22,243 bases of DNA from CAZYPH01 sp964649095 (GTDB taxonomy: Bacteria; Bdellovibrionota; UBA1018; UBA923). The position numbers were made by a program, and so were the translations under genes. Under the pieces are notes generated by a model that did not search any database, was not told the DNA's origin, and was given only the letters and a program-made list of their open reading frames with translations. How positions within the stretch are numbered: position 1 is the first letter of the stretch; every line of letters begins with the position of its first letter. Where the stretch lies: NCBI GenBank assembly GCA_964649095.1, contig CAZYPH010000027.1:1-22243 (forward strand), given 5' to 3'. Below are positions 15,168 to 22,243 of the stretch, one piece after another.

Positions 15168-16211
15168 ATGAGATGCTCCTATTTATATTATCTAATCAGT
15201 ATATTTACTTTTATTAATAGACTGTATGCCAGCGACGGTGTCGTCCTAGATTTTCGTGCTACTACTCCACAAGCCAATACAGTAATTTCAAGTCTGCAAG
15301 ACGTAGAAAGACTCATCGACCGCGCCCGTAAACACGGTATTGGGCACTTCACGATTCCCATTCTCATGTGCCAGACCACAACCAAGTCAGAAACGCTACA
15401 CTGGTGCAATCAGACCTCTGAAGAAAATTACTTAAAAATCATCGAACAATTGACCAACGCCATCCACACCCGTGGCGGCACAGTAGGTTACATGGCCTTT
15501 AACAAACTCGAACGCGGCGGCGTGTGGCGTGGTATTTTTAACCCCCGCAACCGCGCACGATGGGTCGAGAACTCAGAGAGATTATTTCTGCCCGTTCTGC
15601 AACTTGCTCGACGTTTGAATGTGCGCGAAGTCGCTATTGGTTCAGAACTCAATGTCTTGTTCCGTGAAACCACAGCGTGGCGCGCGTACCTTCAACGAGC
15701 AAAACGCTTTTTAGGGGAACGCACCCACGTGTTTGTGGTGTTGGGTTGGGATGCGATTACCAACCATCCACTATTTCAATACTCCGACTACATCGCCATC
15801 AGCGCCTACTACCCGCTAACCCAAGCCACGCAGCCGACTGATGCAAACCACACTCCACCAACGATCGATGCCATGGTTGCCGGTTGGCAGCAGTGGAAAG
15901 ACCAACTTATACAGCTATCACGCTCTATCAATCGCCCACTATACTTGTATGAAATTGGCTACCCAAGCCATTCCATGGGTGCGAGCCGACCGTGGGAATG
16001 GGATGGCCCCATAGACCTGAACCTTCAACAAAATCTATTTATAGCATTCAAACGCGTCTGGTTAGAACCGCGCGTGCGTGAGCTTGGGTATTTTCAGATT
16101 TGGAATTGGGAAGCCAACACGTCGCACAACAACCCACGCCACTCACCTGTAGGCAAACCAGCCGAGAGTCAGATGCGGGCGTTGTTTCAGAATAATACGC
16201 GGCCAGAATAG
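15168..16211 (+). CDS. Secreted GH113-like TIM-barrel glycoside hydrolase
   Basis: The 347-residue protein has a signal peptide (YLYYLISIFTFINRLYAS, cleaved before DG). The pattern fits clan GH-A and most resembles family GH113 (endo-beta-1,4-mannanase type). A GSELN motif places the acid/base candidate Glu160 at the end of a strand. YIAISAYYPLT is a conserved strand-loop, and YEIGYPS places the nucleophile candidate Glu262. The C-terminal FQIWNWEAN and GKPAES near the end also fit the family. It would act on polysaccharide in the periplasm or outside the cell; mannan is the guess by family, not shown. It follows the DUF3592-like gene by 58 bases on the same strand and converges on the next membrane-protein gene. 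Confidence 0.72.
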   Translation: MRCSYLYYLISIFTFINRLYASDGVVLDFRATTPQANTVISSLQDVERLIDRARKHGIGHFTIPILMCQTTTKSETLHWCNQTSEENYLKIIEQLTNAIHTRGGTVGYMAFNKLERGGVWRGIFNPRNRARWVENSERLFLPVLQLARRLNVREVAIGSELNVLFRETTAWRAYLQRAKRFLGERTHVFVVLGWDAITNHPLFQYSDYIAISAYYPLTQATQPTDANHTPPTIDAMVAGWQQWKDQLIQLSRSINRPLYLYEIGYPSHSMGASRPWEWDGPIDLNLQQNLFIAFKRVWLEPRVRELGYFQIWNWEANTSHNNPRHSPVGKPAESQMRALFQNNTRPE

Positions 16212-16254
16212 CGCACGTTTAAAGAGTGCGGGGCGTTTGTGTTTAGTCTTCGGT

Positions 16255-16770
16255 TTAGTGTTCGTTTTCTTCGCCAAATACATCGTTAGGCACACCGTTA
16301 TCCTCAAGCGCATCGCCCTCAGCCGGAGCTACAAAACCGGGCCGAATCTCTTCATGCCGAATCAAACCACCCAAGTGTGCGGCCGATAAAAACAACACGG
16401 ATGCCGCTACACCAAACAGCATGGTAGCGGACAAAGCGTAGCGCTGCAGTTTTTTTTGTTTGATCAACAAACTCGCCAAAGCCGCGGCGCCCGCCATCAG
16501 AGAGACAAAAAAGGCGACCTCGCCACGCTCCTCGTGTGCCTCTACAATCGACTCTGAAAAATTAGGCAACATTTCTAAAAAGTCTTCGGCCGGGTCACCA
16601 CTCAAAAACGCGGCCACGGCAAACACCGCTGTCGCAATCATTAAAACAAGACCCACTTTTTTTATTTCAGGCTTCTTCGCCAAAAGGCCCCACAATGTAA
16701 TGACCAAGCCGGTGACGGATAAAACGACAGGTAAATGATTGATAGCTAAGTGTATTTGTGCAGCGTTCAT
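16255..16770 (-). CDS. Small membrane protein with HLxxNHxP motif (DUF2231-like)
   Basis: This protein of about 171 residues has four membrane segments. It opens with AAQIHLAINHLPVV, whose HLxxNHxP pattern places two histidines at the start of the first helix, as in predicted redox or heme-associated DUF2231-type membrane proteins. After helix 2 comes a conserved-looking acidic segment (SGDPAEDFLEMLPNFSESIVEAHEERGE). Another His lies in the last helix (SAAHLGGLIRHEE), and an acidic tail follows. The histidines suggest heme or metal binding, but this is unproven. ATG 16770 is chosen so the family motif lies at the N-terminus; a start at 16809 would add 13 unlikely residues. It is transcribed away from the large lipoprotein gene and towards the glycosidase. 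Confidence 0.6.
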   Translation of the reverse strand: MNAAQIHLAINHLPVVLSVTGLVITLWGLLAKKPEIKKVGLVLMIATAVFAVAAFLSGDPAEDFLEMLPNFSESIVEAHEERGEVAFFVSLMAGAAALASLLIKQKKLQRYALSATMLFGVAASVLFLSAAHLGGLIRHEEIRPGFVAPAEGDALEDNGVPNDVFGEENEH

Positions 16771-16937
16771 ATAGAGTATTTTATTTATACTGATTCGATT
16801 ATGCAACATTAATTAAATAGCTCACTACTGCAGCTCGCCCGTTCTCACGACACAGTGCCCACCTCTTCACAAACTGCCGTGTACCAAAATTGCCGACTTT
16901 ATATATAGCTCGTTAACGTCGATGACGCTGACAAGTT
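16771..16937. other. Intergenic region between divergent genes
   Basis: This 167-base region separates the membrane-protein gene (leftward) from the large lipoprotein gene (rightward). It should hold both promoters. A TATATATAG tract near 16900-16910 is a candidate -10 for the lipoprotein gene, but no matching -35 is seen. No hairpin or RNA gene was recognised. Confidence 0.4.
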
Positions 16938-19900
16938 ATGAATACCAAAATCAAGTCACACATACTTCGCATTGGAATCATCGCTCTACTGGGCGGACTT
17001 AGTGCTTGTAACCCATTCTCCGAATCGAGTGTTGCACCGGTACCAGGGTTTGGTGAGGATTCGGCCGGGGGCACCTCAAACGGTGGCGGCTCGGGCGTCG
17101 AGGCGGGCACGACCAACAATGCCGTCTTAGGTATCTACGACGGCTCGACCTATAGCTTTGGCAATGTCGTGCAAAACGCCACCGAAGCCCGCACACTTAT
17201 TGTACGCAATTTAGGTGACGCCGCAGCCACGTACGCGAATCTCACAACAGGCAGTTTAGGTTTGGCCGGAGCGTTCACGCTTAATGGCGGCACCTGTGCA
17301 GGCACCAACACGCTCGCAGCCGGCGCTTCGTGCACGCTCATCATCAACTACACACCGACTACGCTTGCGGTGCACACGGCGACCATTACATTCACTTATA
17401 ATAATGGCGTCATGAGTAAATCAGCTACCCAAGCCCTCACCGGCACCGGCGTTGCTGCCGNNNNNNNNNNCCTGGGGCCCCCGCGTCGATCGAAGCCGGC
17501 ACCTGCTCAAACGCATTCACGATTACGACGCAAGACAGCACGGCGGCCACTCAAGCCGTAGCAAACATTCGAACCGTTTATCTAACGGCCGCTGGTGCTG
17601 CAGATTTTTTCTCCGACGCCGCGTGCACAAGCGACATCACAAGCCTGGCCTTCGCTATTGGTGAAGACACCAAGAGTTTTTACATTCTACCGCGAGTAGG
17701 CCCCGCCACCGTCACCGTGCGCGCCACCGCAACACTAGCCAACGGTCTCGTTACCGACACCGACAACTACGCCATCATCGCCTCAAGTGCCACCAACACA
17801 CTCGCTTACGCCAAGAGCCCTTCAACGACAGCTATGACGGGCATTGCGTTAGCCACACAGCCACGCTTTTTGTTGTTCGATAACGCGGGCGCTGTCGTAA
17901 ATACCAACAACCAGGCTACGATCACAGCCTACGCATCGGCAGGCGACTGTTCGACCAAATCGAACGCGGTGGCCGGCATTTTAAATAACTATCAAGTGAA
18001 TGCGTCGGCGGGGTTTGTCGAGTTCACCAACTTCAACATCGATGCCGCATCCGGCACCTATTATATCCGCGCGACACTTAACACGGTCGACTCGAGCTGT
18101 AAGGCCGTTACGGTTACGCGCACCGCCACACACTTAGCGCTCTCCGGACCCGCCTCGGTAGCAGCCGATGCCTGTTCGAGTGTTTTTACCGTCACCAGTA
18201 AAGACCCTGGCGGTACCACCACGAACGTAACGGCCGACACAACGGTCAACCTGACATCGGATGGTACGTTGAGTTTTTACAGCGCAGCCGACTGTTCCGG
18301 CGGAACCATTACTAACGTTACAATCCTAGACGCCACCAGCAGTGCCACGTTCTACGCCAAATCTACAGTGGCCGGTCAAACCATCAACGTCACAGCAGCC
18401 ACTACGTTAGGCAACGGCGCTACCAATACATCCGAAAGTTTATCGACTACCGCATCGGTCACCTTAGCAGGTCTCAGCATCGTCAGCGGCGATGCGCAGA
18501 CCGACGTACCAAGTGCTGTTTTAGGTACGCCCTTTACCGTCGAAGCGACTGATTCGAACGGCGCTGCCATGTCAGGCGTGACCATTGCCTGGCGTGTGGT
18601 GCAAGGTGGTGGGGCGCTCAGCACGGCCTCATCAGTAACTAACGCCATGGGCCGTGCGAGCAGTACCCTCACCTTAGGCGCCACTACTGGGCATAACATG
18701 GTGTCGGCGACTTCCGGCGGGTACGCCGTGCGCTTTACGGCTCAGGCCGCTGATTGTACCGCGCCGATGATAGCCAATACCCCTTTTGCGGCAGGGTCTG
18801 GTACGTTGGCCGACCCTTATTTGATTTGTACCACCACACAACTCAATCAAATTGGCACCGATGCCAACTACAGTACCAGGCACTATAAACTGGCGGCAGA
18901 TCTCAATTACGGCGCCGCTGCACCCACCATGATTGGTTCTACGGCCGTGGCGTTTCGCGGCTCATTTGATGGAGCCGGTCATACGATTAGTAATTTTGCG
19001 ATTACGTCAGCGACCGACGATGTCGGGTTATTCCGCTACACGGCCGATGCCCGAATTGTTGATCTGACGCTAAAAGACTTTAGTATCGCAGCTGCAAGCC
19101 AGAACAACGTGGGTGGGCTTGTTGGGCGAGGCATTCGAACAGCAATCAGTAATGTACGGCTCAGCGGCACTAATACGATAACAGGCCAAACTTACACGGG
19201 CGGCCTCCTGGGACGCGATTGGTCTGGTCTTAATATCAGCCAACTCCAACAAATCGATGTTTCCAGTGGCACGACAGTAACAGGACACCAATATGTCGGC
19301 GGCATTGTTGGAGAACTAAACGGCAGCCTAACCCAGTCCATTACGAGAGCAAGCGTCAACGTCTCGTATAGTACCGGAGGCGGTGCCATTGGCCACCACA
19401 TAGGCGCTGGTCGTGTATTTAAAGTGGCAGCCACCGGAAACGTCACCGCCACCGCGAATAACGTATTTCGACTAGGCGGTTTGGTGTGTTTACTCAACGC
19501 TACTGTACTTGAAAGTTCGTACGCGACAGGTACGGTTTCACAAGCCGGTTTCACAAACGTCTACAGCTGTGGTGGCCTGCTGGGCTATGCATCAGGCACC
19601 ATCATAAACACGTATTCCCGCGGCAATGTCTACTGCGCGACCGACACAGGTGGCCTAATCGGCTATAATAGCTCCGCCTATTTGGTCAATAACTACACCA
19701 CAAGTATCGTAAGTAACGTTACGGGCAGTGCCACCTCAAGCCTCGCAGCATCGCGCCACTTGTTTCAAGGGACGGGCGGTATCAATCCCTCCAGCTTCGG
19801 CAATTTTTGGAACAGCACCACCGCCAACGAACCCGCCGGAGCCATCACAGAACCCTCCACCACCGCTCAAGGTTTTCCGCATGTGCGCCCACTGACATCG

Positions 19901-22243
19901 ACTGAATTAAAAAATATCGCGCTACTCGCCGGTTATGGGTACGACACGGTTCGTACGTGGCGTGCCGCCCCTACCTATACGAGCGACCCCAACTACAACG
20001 CCGGATTCCCCATACTACAATGGCAAATGCCCATCGGCGACCAGCCCACTATCGCTAGTCTATTTGCCGGTGGTGACGGCACTCAATACAGCCCTTACCA
20101 AATAGCCACAGCAACCCAACTAACTAATATCGTCTGGGCCATGCAACTCACTGCCAGTGCCGCAGCCGCCCATTACAAACTGACTGCCAATATTAATTTC
20201 GCTAGCGGAACGGCGCCAAGAATCGGCACCAGCTCGGTGCCGTTCGCTGGTAGTTTTGATGGGGGTGGTTACACCATCTCAAACTTTATTGTGCTTGCGA
20301 CCCATACGAATTCGGGCCTATTCGGTTACGTCTCGGGTGCAACTATTCGTAACCTACAACTAAGTGGGTTTCGAGTGTGTGGCTCGCCCACAGTCTCGGG
20401 CGCCTGCAGCACCACTCTAACTTCTGCTCCCTACAATATTGGTGGCTTAGTAGGCTACGCCTTACGTTCGCGCATCGNNNNNNNNNNTGGTTTTAACTAT
20501 ATAGGACTCGTAGTTGGCAACGCTAGCCACTCGAGTTTGTCTAACATTCGAGCTTCGGGCACCAACATAGTTTACGGTGATCGTGGTGTCGGTGGTATTA
20601 TTGGGTACGCTAGTTGGACGCCACTCCGTTACTTAGTTAGCAACGCTACCGTTTATGCGAACACACGGGGCGGCGGTATCTCCGGCGAATTAGACGGCGA
20701 ACCACCGGAACTGCGCGGATTGGGCGCCACCGGCAATGTGTACGGCACCACCAACAACGGTGGGTATCTCGGTGGATTACTCGGTCATTCAAATACCGGC
20801 TGGAACACGTTAGTCCAAGACTCGTTTGCCACAGGAGCCGTCACTAAAGACCCTCTTGCGGGCGCTCTCACACTGAACTACTGCGGTGGTTTAGTGGGCT
20901 ACGCCTACGCGACCATTTACCACAGTTACGCCCGAGGGGCCGTGACCTGTACAAACTATGTCGGAGGCCTCGCAGGTTATGCCGTTTGGGCGATCAACAG
21001 CTTCTCGACCGGCCAAGTCACGGGCTCGAGCAATAACCATGCGTTTTTAGGGCAATTAGGGGGCTGGGCCAACCAGACGCACCCTGTCGACCAATGGAGT
21101 TTTTACGGCTGCTACGGCAACTTCTGGAATTCCGACGCCGTAGTAAGCGGCGGGTCGGGCAGTTCAGCCGCCCCAAGCAACTCGCAGTGTTTTACCGGAG
21201 TACAACCCACTACGGGCGCCAATCTTAAACAAGCCCATTTGCTAGCCAGCCGCGGTTACAATTTTAATACCGTGTGGCGTGCGGCCCCAGCCAACCCTGC
21301 CTCGCCCTATTACAACGACGGGTACCCCTCGCACCAGTGGTGGGACCCCACATTCACGCGCCCCACTATTGAAAGTTACTTCACTGCCGGCAACGGCAGC
21401 GAAGCCGCTCCGTTTATCATTGCTACGCCACAACAATTGGCCAATATACCACTCGCCCTCCAACTCGGCGAACGCGCTCGTCGTGCCCACTACCGCGTGA
21501 CGGCCAATCTCGACATGACTGGCATTGCGGCCCCAACGATTGGCTACGCCTCTACCAACACCCCCCTCGAATCGGCTTCTACCGCGTCGTGGTGGCACAT
21601 TCCGTTTCAAGGCGTCTTTGACGGTGGCAACTTTACGATTTCGAACCTGACGTTTGTGACGCCGAGTAATTATAGTATTGGTCTCTTTGGTTTTATTCAT
21701 GGCGCGACAGTACGCAATATCCATCTGGCGGACGTTACTCTGACGGCCACGGCTAACGTCGCCAACAGTTCTCCAATTTTTAATACCGCGGGGTTATTAG
21801 TAGGCTACGCCGAACAATCCATCATCGACTCAATTAGTATTACCGGCACCAACACCCTCACGGCGGGTAACGACGTGGGCGCGGTAGCGGGCGCGTTAAG
21901 TTCGACCCGAATGAGCCGCGTCAGTGTTGCCGCAGGTACAACGGTTACAGGGCGACAGCGTGTCGGCGGCTTAGTAGGACGCGATCAAATATCCAACGTC
22001 TCCCACGCCTCGACCGCGGCCACAGTGAACGGTTGGCGGAACGAAATTGGCGGCGCCTTCGGCTGGGGGGCCTCTGGAGTCCATGTCAATATCTCCGCTA
22101 CCGGCGGGGTGAACCTAACCCAGTTAGAGAGCAGTGGAGGCCAGGGGCGAGTAGGCGGTTTTGTGGGCAACAACGACAGTAGTTTCACCGTCTGGCTTGG
22201 CCGCGCCACGGGCGCGGTAAATGGGGCCTCAGCCTTTGCCGAC
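16938..22243 (+). CDS. Giant multidomain surface lipoprotein with GLUG repeats (3' partial, two assembly gaps)
   Basis: A lipoprotein signal peptide is clear (IALLGGLSAC, lipobox LSAC), followed by a Gly/Ser-rich linker. Domains follow in order: an anchor-D/ASH-like domain at about 17115-17455 (FGNVVQNATEARTLIVRNLG to LTGTG); Ig-like domains with paired cysteines at about 17480-18420 (FFSDAACTSDIT, FYSAADCSGGTI); a Big_1-like domain at about 18465-18760 (SGVTIAWRVVQGGGALST); then three GLUG modules to the window end. The frame before the first N run is offset from that after it, so ten N is not the true gap length there. From 17471 to 22243 I find no stop, reading through the second N run in the same frame. 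At least 1,760 codons lie in the window and the 3' end is beyond it. The likely role is an adhesin-like fibre on the outer membrane. GLUG motifs are known from IgA peptidases and surface proteins. Confidence 0.82.
17461..17470. other. Assembly gap (10 N)
   Basis: Ten N inside the large lipoprotein gene, directly after the anchor-D-like domain. The coding frame differs on the two sides, so the true missing length is not ten bases or a frameshift lies here. Confidence 0.95.
18784..20062 (+). repeat. GLUG module 1 of the large lipoprotein
   Basis: Starts at FAAGSGTLADPYLICTTTQL, continues with YKLAADLNYG, RGSFDGAGHTISNF and many G-G-L-x-G turns (GGLVGR, GGLLGR, GGLIGY), and ends with FGNFWNST and WRAAPTYT...GFPILQW. 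About 1,279 bases. The G-rich rungs predict a right-handed beta-helix. Confidence 0.75.
20063..21379 (+). repeat. GLUG module 2 of the large lipoprotein
   Basis: Starts at FAGGDGTQYSPYQIATATQL, with YKLTANINFA, AGSFDGGGYTISNF and repeated GGLVGYA turns, and ends with YGNFWNSD and WRAAPANP...GYPSHQW. It is about 1,317 bases including the second N run. It is similar to module 1 in protein but diverged in DNA. Confidence 0.75.
20478..20487. other. Assembly gap (10 N)
   Basis: Ten N within GLUG module 2. The coding frame is the same on both sides, so the missing length is compatible with ten bases or any multiple of three added to that. Confidence 0.95.
21380..22243 (+). repeat. GLUG module 3 of the large lipoprotein (cut by window end)
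   Basis: Starts at FTAGNGSEAAPFIIATPQQL, with YRVTANLDMT, QGVFDGGNFTISNL and RVGGLVGRD. It follows the same order as the first two modules but runs off the window before the expected FWN and WRAAP closing motifs. Confidence 0.7.

Noticed and set aside
16212..16230. CGCAC/GTGCG hairpin between convergent genes as a bidirectional terminator
   Set aside because: Five-base stem with a nine-base loop and no adjacent T tract on either strand; too weak to call.
17471..17664. Alternative-frame continuation after the first N gap (Arg/His-rich peptides)
   Set aside because: Low-complexity basic sequences with no domain match; the frame starting at 17471 gives a cysteine-paired Ig-like domain and stays open for over 4.7 kb.
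18784..22243. Repeats resembling a CRISPR or tandem DNA array
   Set aside because: Similarity is at protein level, the period is about 1.3 kb, and the DNA copies are diverged; no short identical repeats with regular spacers were found.

Overview
This is a stretch of a compact Gram-negative genome of roughly 45-50% GC. Genes abut or overlap, and many encode exported lipoprotein, periplasmic or membrane proteins. The chemoreceptor signalling core (QTKLLSFNASVEAARAGEH) and the style of the large surface lipoprotein (anchor-D/ASH domain, cysteine-paired Ig-like domains, GLUG repeats) suggest Bdellovibrionota or a related former deltaproteobacterial lineage. That placement is an inference. Two runs of exactly ten N show that this is a scaffolded draft or metagenome assembly.

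Layout. (1) 1-1574: a seven-repeat RCC1-type beta-propeller protein, cut at its 5' end by the window edge. (2) 1571-3399, minus strand: miaB, split by one in-frame TAA but otherwise complete, preceded by a GcvH-like protein with Asp where the lipoyl-lysine should be. (3) 3423-9156: a copper-type efflux locus. A perfect CsoR-type operator at 8361-8381 lies between two divergent units. Leftward: a heavy-metal RND pump, a small HAGHD-type periplasmic protein and a TolC-like outer-membrane factor, with no membrane-fusion adaptor. Rightward: a His-rich periplasmic protein and csoR with the Cys-His-Cys Cu(I) site. (4) 9142-12527, minus strand: a tightly coupled four-gene run with a 4-TM protein, a CrtC/AttH-like (lipocalin-type) protein, a small protein resembling the N-terminal part of long-chain alcohol oxidases, and a GMC/FAO-type flavoprotein oxidase with a cysteine cluster. 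(5) 12566-14245, minus strand: a membrane-anchored thioredoxin-fold protein and a chemoreceptor gene that has lost its middle and its frame. (6) 14417-16770: a DUF3592-like membrane protein, a secreted GH113-like TIM-barrel glycosidase, and a small membrane protein with a conserved HLxxNHxP motif. (7) 16938 to the right edge: a very large lipoprotein, at least 1,760 codons, running through both N gaps and open at the window end. It has an anchor-D/ASH domain, several Ig-like domains including one Big_1-like, then at least three ~1.3 kb GLUG modules predicted to form beta-helices.

How the parts work together: the copper locus is the clearest system. CsoR would release its operator when loaded with Cu(I), inducing the pump and the two metal-binding periplasmic proteins. 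The oxidase operon looks like a lipid or fatty-alcohol oxidation unit in which an oxidase that is one chain in eukaryotes is split into two translationally coupled genes. The two repeat-rich proteins and the glycosidase are probably surface or secreted functions. No RNA genes, CRISPR arrays, insertion sequences or att sites were seen, and no gene-free stretch exceeds 300 bases.
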